A DNA stretch of 64,000 nt from Oscillatoria princeps RMCB-10 (lineage in GTDB: Bacteria; Cyanobacteriota; Cyanobacteriia; Cyanobacteriales; Oscillatoriaceae): assembly GCA_019359235.1 (NCBI GenBank), contig JAHHHT010000007.1:248001-312000 (forward strand), written 5' to 3'. The notes under the pieces were generated by a model. That model ran no database searches. It was not told where the DNA came from and was given only the letters and a program-made list of their open reading frames with translations. A program made the position numbers and the translations under genes. Of this stretch, positions 9,674 to 19,221 are shown piece after piece; the stretch's first letter is position 1, and the number at the start of each line of letters is the position of its first letter.

Positions 9674-10302
9674 CAGCCCCCCAGTGTCTGACGCCGGTGT
9701 TCCTGAATCTCGGGGATGGTAAACAGTGCCTGAAACTCCAAGCCCTCTTTCTGGTATAATTCCGCACCGCCTTGCTGCCGGTCTACCAGAGCAATGACTC
9801 GCTCGACAGTGTAACCGGCATCCCGCAGCCGGTTCACCGCTTTCAGGGCAGAGGTGCCGGTGGTGACGACATCTTCGAGCACCACCACCAGAGCCCCGGC
9901 GGGCAGTGTGGGCCCTTCAATGTATGCCTGCGTACCGTGTCCCTTAGGCTCTTTGCGGACAATCAGCGCCGGCACCGGCCTGTTTTCAAAAGCCGAAACC
10001 ACACTGACCGCTGTTACAATCGGATCGGCTCCCAAAGTCAGCCCAGCCACGGCCTCCGTGTCCGCTGGCAGCTCCGACAGCAGCAGGCGACCGGTAGCCA
10101 AAGCACCTTGAGGGTGGAGCGTCACCAGCTTACCATTGATGTAGTAGGAGCTGCGCTGCCCGGAAGACAGCACAAAGTCCCCTTCTCGATAAGCCAGCTC
10201 GCAGAACAAATCCAGCAGTTGCCGGCGCAGCGCCGTTAAATCGGCAGTGGCCACGGAAATATCGCTCATTAACTCAGCACGAAACGTTAAGCCTTCCGCC
10301 AT
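9673..10302 (-). CDS. pyrE: orotate phosphoribosyltransferase
   Basis: This enzyme converts orotate and PRPP to orotidine monophosphate in pyrimidine synthesis. The PRPP-binding loop VVVLEDVVTTGTSA is near residues 138-152, and the family segments SSGQRSSYYINGK and RKEPKGHGTQAYIEG are intact. The ATG at 10302 gives 209 residues. A second in-frame ATG at 10269 (MSDISVA) would give 198 and is equally plausible, because neither start has a clear ribosome site. The stop codon abuts a palindromic repeat. The gene is single and transcribed toward the amine oxidase. Confidence 0.93.
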   Translation of the reverse strand: MAEGLTFRAELMSDISVATADLTALRRQLLDLFCELAYREGDFVLSSGQRSSYYINGKLVTLHPQGALATGRLLLSELPADTEAVAGLTLGADPIVTAVSVVSAFENRPVPALIVRKEPKGHGTQAYIEGPTLPAGALVVVLEDVVTTGTSALKAVNRLRDAGYTVERVIALVDRQQGGAELYQKEGLEFQALFTIPEIQEHRRQTLGG

Positions 10303-10370
10303 TGTGCCACGAGATGAGCTGAATAAGTCGGAATCAGCTAAGATAGTTAGAAAATTTGAGGAGTGCCGTC

Positions 10371-10820
10371 ATGAGCGTGCGGTTAAAAAATCTGGCTGGT
10401 GTCTTGGGCGTGAGTGTGTCAACTCTTGCTGTTGCTTCTGCCATCCTGACTCAAGCTGCGCCCTCAAGCGCAGAGCCAAGGCAACCTGTACCGCTTCAAG
10501 AAGCCTTTAATGATGCTTTCTACGAAAACGCTGGAACATTTTTTCAGAATCGCTCTATCTACAGCCAAATCAACTGGATTTTAGGGCAAGGTTCGATTAT
10601 CCGCAGCGGTTTTCCTGACAAGCAAATTGAGCGCGATGTCCGAGCGGTTCACAGTCTGTACGAAGCGGCACTCAACCAGCAAGTTGCCAGCGATCCGGTT
10701 ATTCGGACTCCCGACTTGCCCAATCCCTACGACTCTTCGGTGATGATGATGCCACCGGCAAACTTCAACAGCCGGCCCTTGGGCGGCGAGTTAAATTTTG
10801 AAACCATACCCCTGCGGTAA
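10371..10820 (+). CDS. putative secreted protein of unknown function
   Basis: A 149-residue protein. The ATG at 10371 is preferred over an upstream TTG because GAGGAG lies seven nt before it. Residues 1-35 form a signal peptide (basic MSVRLKNLAG, a hydrophobic stretch, then a PSSAEP cleavage region). The mature part is about 115 residues with FYENAGTFFQNRSIYSQINW and a Met/Pro-rich tail (SSVMMMPPANFNSRP). It looks like a periplasmic or lumenal cyanobacterial protein. I do not recognise a named family. Confidence 0.65.
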   Translation: MSVRLKNLAGVLGVSVSTLAVASAILTQAAPSSAEPRQPVPLQEAFNDAFYENAGTFFQNRSIYSQINWILGQGSIIRSGFPDKQIERDVRAVHSLYEAALNQQVASDPVIRTPDLPNPYDSSVMMMPPANFNSRPLGGELNFETIPLR

Positions 10821-10832
10821 CGCAGATGTGGG

Positions 10833-10897
10833 GCATGGGGCATCATCGCATGGGGCATCATCGCATTCCCCTCGTTCCCAGGCGGAACCTGGGAACG
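10833..10897. repeat. 15-bp tandem repeat and GTTCCCAGG palindrome
   Basis: GCATGGGGCATCATC is repeated twice, then comes an inverted repeat with arms GTTCCCAGG / CCTGGGAAC at 10874-10896. Related palindromes occur at 18082-18115 (degenerate), 27493-27540, 33985-34027 and 58945-58990, often with a neighbouring GAGGCAGAGCCTCC hairpin. Confidence 0.8.
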
Positions 10898-10975
10898 CGA
10901 TTCTGTGGGCTCCGCCCACTCTCTCCAAAAAGCAGATTAAAAATCTAACAGTTTAGTTTTTAAGGAGGGTGCGCA

Positions 10976-11503
10976 ATGGATACAGAGAATAAAGCCAAGC
11001 GAGAAAAGCCCCTTGAAGTGCAATGCTTGAACTGTGGCAAAACGTTTTTAAAGAAGGTGAGTGAAATCCGAAAGTATTCCAACCACTTTTGCTCTCGAAG
11101 TTGTTCGGCCACTTATCGCAACGCTGCGGCCCCCAAAAGGAAGAAAAACCTGTCCGGTCAGTGCAAGAAGTGCGAGGCTGCCATCTCTCACAGAAATGTT
11201 TATTGCGCCAAGTGTCGGGATGCGCAAAAGATTGAGTCCAAAACGCTTGGTGAGGTGATTTGCAAAAGCAACCTGGCCAGCAGATATTGCCGAGTCAGGG
11301 AACACGCAAAAAGACTCTACGGCCACATAAAAGTCTGCGAATGGTGCGGCTATGACCGGCACGTTGAAATCTGCCATCTCAAGCCCGTGAGCGAATTCGA
11401 CCTGTCCACGCCAGTTGTTGAAATCAACAGCAAATACAATATAGCAGTGCTTTGTCCGAACTGCCACTGGGAGGTGGACAACGATGGTTTGCTTCTGTTT
11501 TAG
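10976..11503 (+). CDS. HNH endonuclease-like protein with zinc ribbons
   Basis: A 175-residue protein with an exceptionally strong ribosome site (AAGGAGGGT). Three cysteine modules are seen: C17-C20 with C39-C43, C63-C66 with C77-C80, and C121-C124 with C160-C163. The last pair frames an HNH-type core: the segment CHLKPVSEF with H134, then N155 in YNIAVL and H164 after CPNCH. Such proteins are metal-dependent nucleases, often encoded by phages, introns or mobile genes. A 45-nt hairpin and a tRNA gene follow directly downstream, which is a typical setting for mobile DNA, but no integrase is present. Confidence 0.8.
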   Translation: MDTENKAKREKPLEVQCLNCGKTFLKKVSEIRKYSNHFCSRSCSATYRNAAAPKRKKNLSGQCKKCEAAISHRNVYCAKCRDAQKIESKTLGEVICKSNLASRYCRVREHAKRLYGHIKVCEWCGYDRHVEICHLKPVSEFDLSTPVVEINSKYNIAVLCPNCHWEVDNDGLLLF

Positions 11504-11520
11504 TTGCAAACAAAAAGTAA

Positions 11521-11565
11521 TATCCCAGGCGGTAATCCTTGTGTAGCAAGGGTTAGCCTGGGATA
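11521..11565. other. 45-nt near-perfect hairpin
   Basis: Arms TATCCCAGGC and GCCTGGGATA enclose a second pair, TAATCCTTG / CAAGGGTTA, with a five-base loop. It sits 17 nt after the HNH stop and 33 nt from the 3' end of the convergent tRNA. It lacks a run of T immediately after the stem, so it may be an RNA structure and not a simple terminator. Confidence 0.75.
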
Positions 11566-11597
11566 TAGCATCATGCGCTTTGCACTATTTTTACAAG

Positions 11598-11670
11598 TCG
11601 GCAGTGCAGGAGTTGAACCTGCCTAGGGCGAGTTATGAGCTCGCTGCCTAAACCGCTCGGCCAACTGCCG
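11598..11670 (-). tRNA. trnI: tRNA with CAU anticodon, probably tRNA-Ile2 (lysidine)
   Basis: A complete 73-nt cloverleaf. The acceptor stem is CGGCAGT / ACTGCCG, the D arm GCC / GGC, the anticodon stem GCGAG / CTCGC with loop CTCATAA, and the T stem GCAGG / CCTGC with loop TTCAACT. The anticodon CAT occupies 11635-11637 on the complement. The first pair is C1-G72, unlike an initiator tRNA, which has an unpaired position 1. The D-arm sequence GGCCGAGCGGTTTAGGC resembles the plastid trnI-CAU, so isoleucine (after TilS modification) is favoured over elongator methionine. CCA is not encoded. Confidence 0.9.
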
Positions 11671-11969
11671 CTAGTTCCATAGTAGCGTACTAAAAATGGA
11701 ATGTCAAGTATTTTTTTCCGAACCGGCCTGGAAATTTGCTTTGGCCTCAGGGTCAGGGGAGTGGGACTGGGGGAGCCGCTCGGGCCAACCCTGCTACCTG
11801 TTTTACTGTAACGCACCGAGAGGGCGGCTGTCAAGATGCCGGCAAAAAAAAATCTGGTGGACACCCCTGGGGTCAGTTTTCCCGAAGCCGGTGCTGAAAC
11901 TTTGAAACTACAATAGACTTTACTGTCGAAGCTGCACCCGAGCGATTTGGTAACATCGTCACCCAACCC

Positions 11970-12239
11970 ATGAGATTGAATGTAACGGTCATACTCACCT
12001 TCACTCTACTAGCCCTGATGTTTGGAGCCGGCGTAGTGAGTGCGAGCTGGGGGTTTACCTTGGGCCGAGAAGCCCTTAAAGGAATTACTCAGCCGGATGT
12101 GCGCCCTACGAGTAATGTAGGCTCCCGCAAGGGGAATCCGGCGGGCGGAAAAGAGATGGTCATTCTGAAGGAAGAGAACATCCTCAAAAGCGTCAAGCGC
12201 CAAATAGAAGGCAAGGAAGCCCAAAAGGATGAGAAATAA
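11970..12239 (+). CDS. small membrane-anchored protein of unknown function
   Basis: An 89-residue protein with an N-terminal hydrophobic segment (residues ~5-30, VTVILTFTLLALMFGAGVVS) that could be an uncleaved anchor or signal. The charged C-terminal half is rich in Lys and Glu (KEENILKSVKRQIEGKEAQK). No family is recognised. It ends two nt before the earliest possible start of the CNNM/CBS gene, so the two are probably co-transcribed. Confidence 0.6.
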   Translation: MRLNVTVILTFTLLALMFGAGVVSASWGFTLGREALKGITQPDVRPTSNVGSRKGNPAGGKEMVILKEENILKSVKRQIEGKEAQKDEK

Positions 12240-12241
12240 GG

Positions 12242-13894
12242 GTGAAGGATAAACGATGTGGGATGAAGGATTTTAGGCGGAAACCGACTGAGCGCCAAAA
12301 TCCCTCACCCGCAGCTCTTGTCCCCCAACCCCGACGAAAAATCACGCCGGTGCATCTTTTGAGCCTTTTTTCTATTTGGTGGATGCTTGCTTCCGCAGTC
12401 GCTGTCTTGGCGGCTGATAACGATATGCTGAATCGAGCCCCGACCCCCCCCTCCCTAACCCCGACAGATATTTGGCTGCGCTTGCTATCGGTGTTCCTGC
12501 TGATTGCCATCAATGCCTTTTTTGTCACGGCTGAGTTTTCTATGGTGTCGGTGCGGCGAACCCGGATTAACCAGCTCGCCGATGCCGGTGACGCCCAAGC
12601 CAAAACCGTCCAGCAGTTGCAACGCAATATCGACCGGCTGCTCTCCACCACCCAGTTGGGGATTACCCTCTCCAGTCTGGCGCTGGGCTGGGTGGGAGAG
12701 AGTACAATGGCCGTGCTCGTAGCCGCTGCCACAGCCGGCCTGCCGCTGCCGCTGGCCATCAGAGAGACGATCGCCCACTCTCTAGCCATACCGGCGGCAT
12801 TTTTGCTGGTAGCCTATTTGCAAATCGTTCTCGGCGAACTCTGTCCCAAGTCAGTGGCCATGCTGTACTCAGAGCAGCTGGCCCGGTTTCTAGGCCGGCC
12901 CAGTCTGGCCATTGCCCGTTTTTTCAACCCCTTCATCTGGATACTCAATCAATCGACCCGCTGGCTGCTGCGGCTGGCCGGCATTCGCTACACCGGCCAA
13001 AGCTGGCATCACCAAGTCACCCCCGAAGAGTTGCAGCTGATGATCGCCACCAGCAGCGAGTCCACCGGCTTAGAAGCAGAAGAGCGCCAGCTGCTCAACA
13101 ACGTCTTCGAGTTTGGCGACGTAGCCGCAGGGGAAGTAATGGTTCCGCGCACCAGCATTTCCGCCCTTCCCAGAACCGCCACCTTCGAGATGCTGCTCAA
13201 AGAAGTAGTGGCCACCGGCCACTCCCGCTATCCCGTCAGAGGAGAATCCTTAGACGACATTCGCGGCATTATTGACTTCAAAGAGCTGGCCGAGCCCTTG
13301 TCCCGAGGCGCACTCACCCTGGAAACTCAGGTGCTGCCCTGGATGCGACCGGCCCAGTGTGTCCCCGAGTATCTGCCCCTGCGGGAACTGCTGCAGCTGA
13401 TGCAGCGAACCCACACTTACATGGTGATGGTAGTAGATGAATTTGGCAGCACCGCCGGTTTAGTAACCCTTAACGATGTCGTTGCCGAAATCATTGGCAA
13501 TAACTTCGAGCCGCCGGCCTTCACCCAAGAGTCGGGCGTGCAAATTTTAGACGAGCAGACCTTTCTAGTCCAGGCTCAGCTGAACCTCGAAGAAGTCAAC
13601 GAGATGCTAAATCTAAACTTGCCCCTCACAGATGAATACCAAACTCTGGGCGGCTTCCTGATCTACCAGTTACAAAAAATCCCCACCCCTGGAGAAACAT
13701 TGCAATATCAAACACTGGAGCTCACCGTCATTTCAGCTAAAGGGCCACGCTTGCACCAAATTCAGATCCACCGGCTGCAACCCGAGCCGGCTAGCGACGA
13801 GACAGCTCAACATGCAACATCCAGCCCAGCTGCTGAAGAGACTTTGCCCGCAGGTGAGCAGCCCCAGCGAGACAACCCACATACCGCCAAATAG
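12242..13894 (+). CDS. CNNM/CBS-domain (hemolysin-like, CorC/HlyC) membrane protein
   Basis: A 550-residue member of the HlyC/CorC family. It has a DUF21 (CNNM) transmembrane domain at about residues 75-260 (WLRLLSVFLLIAINAFFVTAEFS), a CBS pair at about 280-420 with VMVPRTSISALP and VVDEFGSTAGLVTLNDVVAEI, and a C-terminal CorC_HlyC domain (FLVQAQLNLEEVNEMLNL). These proteins act in Mg2+/Co2+ homeostasis, although some cyanobacterial copies are uncharacterised. The GTG start listed is the longest option; an ATG seven codons later (12263) is at least as likely. The N-terminal ~50 residues are poorly conserved in type. Confidence 0.88.
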   Translation: MKDKRCGMKDFRRKPTERQNPSPAALVPQPRRKITPVHLLSLFSIWWMLASAVAVLAADNDMLNRAPTPPSLTPTDIWLRLLSVFLLIAINAFFVTAEFSMVSVRRTRINQLADAGDAQAKTVQQLQRNIDRLLSTTQLGITLSSLALGWVGESTMAVLVAAATAGLPLPLAIRETIAHSLAIPAAFLLVAYLQIVLGELCPKSVAMLYSEQLARFLGRPSLAIARFFNPFIWILNQSTRWLLRLAGIRYTGQSWHHQVTPEELQLMIATSSESTGLEAEERQLLNNVFEFGDVAAGEVMVPRTSISALPRTATFEMLLKEVVATGHSRYPVRGESLDDIRGIIDFKELAEPLSRGALTLETQVLPWMRPAQCVPEYLPLRELLQLMQRTHTYMVMVVDEFGSTAGLVTLNDVVAEIIGNNFEPPAFTQESGVQILDEQTFLVQAQLNLEEVNEMLNLNLPLTDEYQTLGGFLIYQLQKIPTPGETLQYQTLELTVISAKGPRLHQIQIHRLQPEPASDETAQHATSSPAAEETLPAGEQPQRDNPHTAK

Positions 13895-13919
13895 TCCTCA
13901 CCGGCTAAAGTAAACCCTT

Positions 13920-13944
13920 GTCTCTACAAGAGAATTGTAGAGAC
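13920..13944. terminator. hairpin downstream of the CNNM/CBS gene
   Basis: GTCTCTACAA and TTGTAGAGAC form a perfect 10-bp stem around a five-base loop, 26 nt after the stop codon. The sequence TTGTAGAGACGCGA that it contains recurs at 44375 and 59923 as part of another dispersed family, so it may be a repeat used as a terminator. Confidence 0.6.
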
Positions 13945-14033
13945 GCGACATGTGCTTGTCTCCACACCCGTTTTGGGCAGGCATATCATTTTTAGAACCG
14001 GGCAAAATTTGAGCTTTATAAAGTTGTAGGGGG

Positions 14034-14178
14034 TATAGCGGTTATATTTGATTTGTGAGAATTAGGGTTTAAATAAACCGCCAAGACGCCATAGACGCGC
14101 CAGCGGCTTCCCGCAGCTGCGGACGCGCCAAGAGCGCCAAGTCAAGAAAAGAGAGAGGATTTTACAAATCATTTAGAA
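14034..14178. repeat. dispersed repeat, CCGCCAAGACGCC family
   Basis: Second copy of the repeat at 7900-8020. TATAGCGGTTAT starts both copies, AACCGCCAAGACGCC and CGGCTTCCCGCAG lie in the middle, and GAGAGGA plus ACAAAT(C/G)ATTTA end both. It lies in the ~870-nt gene-free stretch 13895-14768. Confidence 0.8.
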
Positions 14179-14262
14179 CAGGTATATACTTAATTATGTC
14201 TGCATACTGACCGTGCCCAAAGGCATTCCAATTCAAGCTCACTGAACACCTAGCTCGACCGG

Positions 14263-14341
14263 GTGCGGCAGGAGCAAATTTAACAAATTATTTCCAATTT
14301 GCCAGCGGAGAGTGGACTGTGAAACGGACGCTGGCGCTGCC
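14263..14341 (+). other. nested inverted repeats, possible structured RNA
   Basis: GGCAG (14267-14271) pairs with CTGCC (14337-14341). Inside it are two side-by-side hairpins, GCAAATT / AATTTGC (14274-14302) and CCAGCG / CGCTGG (14302-14334), giving a three-way-junction shape. The 5' end reads GTGCG, like a group II intron start, but no intron domain V was found. The rest of 14342-14768 shows no gene. Confidence 0.4.
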
Positions 14342-14768
14342 CAGTGGGTGAGCGAGCCGAGCGGACAGCCGGTCAGTTGCCAGCAAGGGTGGGAGTGCCT
14401 CAGACAGATGAGATTCGTCTGGCTCCGACTTCAACACCAAGCTACTGAGCGAGAACAGTATAGCGAAGGAGCGGGAGCGAGTATATCAGCGCTGCCCTTA
14501 TGCAAACAAACCAACGAGAGTTAATTCGGGGGTAGACGCCCTACAACGGTTAGCTGCCGGGGGAGAGAAGCTTAATTGCAGGTGCTTTAAATACTTTATT
14601 CAGTTTCTACCAATTTCCGCAGAACTGTGGTAGTATAGATATATAAAAGTTCAGCGCCATGCGCAAAAAAACGTCAAGCGCCCATTCAAGCGGACAGGAG
14701 ACTTCAACTGTAACAGTGAGACTGTGGGGAAAAATATCGTTATAAAAGGCTACAGGTTATACAAATAG

Positions 14769-14980
14769 ATGGACTCTTTGTGCGTTCTCCAGATTTGGCG
14801 GGACAAAGGCTTAAAAATCCCCGTTCTGGGGATTACGGCGGATATTCAGGAAAGGAACCGCCAGGAATGCCTAAATCTGGGAGCGATCAGGGTTATGAAA
14901 GCGGTTATTAAAAAAGTCCTCAACCCTGACGCACTCCGCCGGGGGATTCAGATAGCGCTCGGAGCGAAGGAGATTGCCCT

Positions 14981-14984
<4 letters not shown>
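14769..14984 (+). pseudogene. response regulator receiver fragment (C-terminal half)
   Basis: These 71 codons match only the second half of a receiver domain: MDSLCVLQIWRDKGLKIPVLGITADI, then CLNLGAI and the C-terminal PDALRRGIQIALGAKE helix. The first residues correspond to the MDG that normally follows the phospho-acceptor aspartate, so the acidic pocket and acceptor are gone. The usual IKKP is also disturbed (VMKAVIKKVLNP). A stop codon directly precedes the ATG. Its own stop overlaps the cheC start as ATGA, as in an intact operon. It is best read as a decayed CheY-like gene. Confidence 0.75.
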
Positions 14985-15676
<692 letters not shown>

Positions 15677-15680
<4 letters not shown>

Positions 15681-18004
15681 CCGTCACTAAAACAATCCAG
15701 GAAAAATTGGGTGTTTTAGACTTGATTCCCCTAGGCGAGTGCGTTCTGGACGTAAATTTTACTGTTCTGTATTGGAATAGCTGCCTTGAAGACTGGACAA
15801 AAATCTCCAGAAACGAGATCCTAGGCCACCCAATAGGTATATATTTTCCCGACTTGACTCAGCCCAAATACACTGTACGGTTCAGGGATATTTTTAAAGG
15901 CGGCCCCCCCGTTATCTTTTCCGCCCAGCTCCACCCAAATCTCATTCCCTCGCGCCGCCCGGACGGCAAATGGCGGATTCAGCACATCATAGTAACTCCT
16001 TTCCCGGCATTAGATGGAGCGGGAGTTTATGCGCTTTTGTCCATTCAGGACGTCACGGATATAACCGAACAGGTTCAAAAAAATAAAGCCCTGCAGGAGA
16101 GGGCTTGGGAAAAGGAAGTCTTGCAAAAACAAAACGCCACCCTCCAAAAGCAAGCCCAGCTCCTCGACCTCGCCCACGACAGCATCATGGTTCGCGACAT
16201 GAGCGGCACAATTATCTTTTGGAACGGCGGTGCGTCAGATATGTATGGCTGGACAAAAGAAGAAGCCTTGGGAAAAAATGTCCGCACATTGCTGCAGACG
16301 CAATTTCCGAAGTCCCAGGAGGAGAGCGAAGTAGAATTGCTTCGCTGCGAGCACTGGGAAGGGGTACTCGCACATACGGCTCGCAACAGCCAAACCCTTA
16401 CAGTAGAAAGCCGCTGGGCGTTGCAGCGGGACATTGACGGCGAGCCAGTCGCGGTTCTGCAAATCGACAGGGACATCACCCACCGCGTACAAGCAGAACA
16501 AGAACGAGACAAGTTGATAGAGATCCTGGAAGCCACTCCAGACTTCGTTTACTCCGCCAGCGTGGATGGAAAACTATTCTACTTAAACAAAGCCGCCCGC
16601 AAAATCCTTGGCTTTGGTGAAACCGAGGAAGTTTCCAACTGCTACATCCCCAGCCTCCACCCGCAATGGGCTTACGAGATTATCTCCAGCCAGGGGATTC
16701 CAGCCGCCATGCGAGACGGTAGCTGGGTGGGCGAAACCGCTCTTTTAAGCAGCGACGGACGAGAAATTCCGCTCTCGCAACTGATTGTCGCTCACAAAGG
16801 GCCAGATGGCAGCGTGAAAATGCTCTCCACCATTGCCCGCGACATTACCAAACAAAAACAAATCGAAGTAGCGGTGCGGGAAGCGGAGCGGCGCTGGCGC
16901 AACATGCTGGAAAAAGTGCGCTTATTCGTTGTGGGGCTGGATTGCAAAGGGGCAATCGAATACGCTAATCCCTTCTTTTTGGAAGTTGTTGGCTATGCCA
17001 AAGAAGAAGTTATCGGCTCTGACTGGTTGCAGACTTTCGTGCCGCCGGAACACAGAGATCCAAAAGAGGAAACCGACTTCCTAGAATTCCTGAGAAATGC
17101 ATTTTCTACACCCACCCATGAGACGCTGATCACCAAAGATGGCCTAACCAGAACGGTGGCCTGGAAAAACACGCCGCAGCAAAATTTGCAAGGCGACGTA
17201 ATTGGCATCATGAGCATTGGGGAAGATATTACGGAGCGGCGGGCTTTAGAACGAATGAAAGACGAATTCATCTCTGTTGTCAGCCACGAACTCCGCACCC
17301 CCCTGACTTGCATTCAGGGCTCCTTAGACCTGCTAGTGAGCGGTGTGGCAGACCCTCATCCTGAAAAGAAAAGACACCTGCTGGAAATTGCGGCGGGGAG
17401 TACCAAACGCCTGATCCGGATCGTCAACGACATCCTCGACCTGGAACGTTTGGAGTCAGGTAAGATTAAGCTGTTGAAACAGCTGGTGAGTGCTGCTGAC
17501 CTGATGCAGCAAGCTGCCGAGCAGATACAGGTGATGGCGAAGGGAGCGGGAGTTACTTTGTGCGTTTCTTCCCACCCCCTCGAATTAGAAGCCGACTGCG
17601 ACCGGATTATCCAGGTGCTGACAAATCTGCTCAGCAATGCTATTAAGTTTTCCCCGGCAGGTTCTACAGTTTGGCTGACTGTTGAAATGGGGAATGAGGA
17701 ACGGGGAATGCAGAGCGGGGAAAAATCCAACCAAGGCACCGCGCCCGAAAGCGTGCGCCCCACTCTATTATTTCAAGTTAAAGACCAAGGGCGGGGCATT
17801 CCAGCAGACAAGCTGGAAAGTATTTTCGGGCGCTTTGAACAGGTTGACGTCTCCGATTCCCGCAAGAAAGGGGGAACGGGTTTAGGACTGGCTATTTGCC
17901 GCAGCATCGTCCTGCTGCACGGCGGACAGCTGTGGGTTGAGAGTGTGCTGGGTGAGGGCAGCACTTTTTACTTCACGCTGCCGGTGGGGGCTGCGGTCTG
18001 CTGA
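15677..18004 (+). CDS. multi-PAS sensor histidine kinase
   Basis: A 775-residue cytosolic kinase with no membrane segment. Four PAS domains are seen (about residues 15-130, 165-275, 285-390 and 405-520, each ending in a PAC-like segment such as IGEDITERRALE). A HisKA domain follows with H537 in SVVSHELRTPLT, then an HATPase domain with NLLSNAIKFSP, DQGRGIP and GGTGLGLAI. Within the ATPase domain, a Gly/Glu-rich insertion of about 25 residues (genome 17687-17760, with GGGGAATG repeats) separates the N box from the strand before DQGRG. The ATG overlaps the cheC stop. Its partner regulator upstream is a fragment, so its present target is unknown. Confidence 0.93.
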
Positions 18005-18053
18005 CGGGAGGGGGGACAGGAGTCAAATCACCGGCAGGGACAAGCAACCGTAG

Positions 18054-18138
18054 GGCAGGCGTCCCGCCTGCCTTGAAAGGGAGGCAGAGCCTCCAGCGCC
18101 TCGTTTCCAAGCATTAAGGACAGGCAAGATGCCTGTCC
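18054..18138. repeat. two ACAGGC-type palindromes and a CAGAGCCTCC block
   Basis: GGCAGGCGTCCCGCCTGCC (18054-18072) and GGACAGGCAAGATGCCTGTCC (18118-18138) flank GGAGGCAGAGCCTCCAGCGCC (18086 on), a block also found before the GTTCCCAGG palindrome at 27493. They lie between the converging kinase and queC genes; the second abuts the queC stop. Confidence 0.75.
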
Positions 18139-18821
18139 TACGGGCTTGCGGCGTAGGGCAGGGGGTCTTTTAAGCCCAATTCTTCAAAGGCTGCTAGGCG
18201 CAACCGGCACGAGTCACAGACGCCACAAGCGACTTCACCACCGGCGTAGCAAGACCAAGTGTGCTCCCAGGGAACGCCCAACCGGTTGCCCAGTTGGATG
18301 ATTTCGGTTTTCTTGAGGTCAATCAGCGGCGCGACAATTTCGACCGGCTCTCCCTCGCGCCCCTGTTTTGTTCCCAGGCGGTAGACTTCCTGCATGGCTT
18401 GCATGTAATCTGGCCGGCAGTCGGGATAGCCGGAGTAGTCCAAAGCGTTGACGCCGATATAAACCCGACCGGCACCGCTGACTTCGGCGTATGCTAGGGC
18501 AAAGCTGAGAAAAATTGTGTTGCGGGCGGGAACGTAAGTGATGGGAATGGTGCTGGCCATTTCTGCCAGGGAGCGCTCCTGCGGCAAGTCGAGTCGGTCG
18601 TCGGTGAGGGCGGAACCGCCCCACCGGCGCAAGTCAAACGCCACCACCTGATGTTCTGTTACACCGGCACTGCGGGCGATTTTTGCGGCTGAGTCCAGTT
18701 CGCGCCGGTGCCGCTGCTGGTAGTCAAAGGAAATGGCCAAGCACTCGCAGCCATCTGCCTTGGCTTGATACAGCACAGTGGAGGAGTCCAATCCCCCGGA
18801 GAGTAAAACAACTGCTTTCAT
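18138..18821 (-). CDS. queC: 7-cyano-7-deazaguanine synthase QueC
   Basis: QueC makes preQ0 from 7-carboxy-7-deazaguanine with ATP and ammonia, a step toward queuosine in tRNA. The PP-loop SGGLDSS is at residues 8-14. The C-terminal zinc site is complete (C191, C199, C202, C205 in the segment from SCYAGGEVACG to CDSC). Substrate-binding segments VPARNTIFLS and GVNALDYSGYPDCRP are present. At 227 residues it has normal length. The start is an ATG seven nt downstream of a small ORF on the same strand. Other que genes are not in the window. Confidence 0.95.
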   Translation of the reverse strand: MKAVVLLSGGLDSSTVLYQAKADGCECLAISFDYQQRHRRELDSAAKIARSAGVTEHQVVAFDLRRWGGSALTDDRLDLPQERSLAEMASTIPITYVPARNTIFLSFALAYAEVSGAGRVYIGVNALDYSGYPDCRPDYMQAMQEVYRLGTKQGREGEPVEIVAPLIDLKKTEIIQLGNRLGVPWEHTWSCYAGGEVACGVCDSCRLRLAAFEELGLKDPLPYAASP

Positions 18822-18827
18822 TAACTG

Positions 18828-19058
18828 TTAAGTGAAATAGATAGTCGCTTCCCAGACATCGGTTGCCTTCTGGGTGGTGGTGGCTGACAGCAGACGGGGA
18901 GGCGGGACAAAGTAAACCCTGTCATGGGCCCGCCGCACTGCCGGTGCCGGCTCACCGGCTTCCCGCAGGGTACGGAACTGCCGCCAGCGCCCGGAGTGCT
19001 CTCCGCACTGCAGCACTGCGCCTGACATCTGGCACAGGACACCAAAATTGCCTAGCAC
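18828..19058 (-). CDS. hypothetical protein upstream of queC
   Basis: A 76-residue ORF ending six nt before the queC start, on the same strand. It contains two cysteines near the N-terminus (LCQMSGAVLQCGEH) and a region RRAHDRVYFVPPPRLLSATTTQKATDVWEATIYF with alternating hydrophobic residues, as in beta structure. No family is recognised. The other strand is also open over part of this stretch, so coding is supported mainly by composition and by the tight spacing to queC. Confidence 0.4.
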   Translation of the reverse strand: MLGNFGVLCQMSGAVLQCGEHSGRWRQFRTLREAGEPAPAVRRAHDRVYFVPPPRLLSATTTQKATDVWEATIYFT

Positions 19059-19221
19059 ATTTTTGTTGAAGTTTCTCGGATTGTAACACTTCTTTACACC
19101 CCGCCGCTGAAATCATGTAAATAAGTCTTTATACAGATAGGCGGTAGCTTCGCAAAGATTTTTTACACTCCTTTGGGAAGAGATTCGCTAAGCTGAGGGT
19201 AAGGCAAAAAGAGGTACATAT

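Noticed and set aside
14312-14524. 70-codon ORF on the plus strand
   Set aside because: Composition is atypical, there is no ribosome site, and it lies over the nested inverted repeats.
14263-14760. group II intron
   Set aside because: A GTGCG start and stems are present, but no domain V/VI or reverse transcriptase frame was found.
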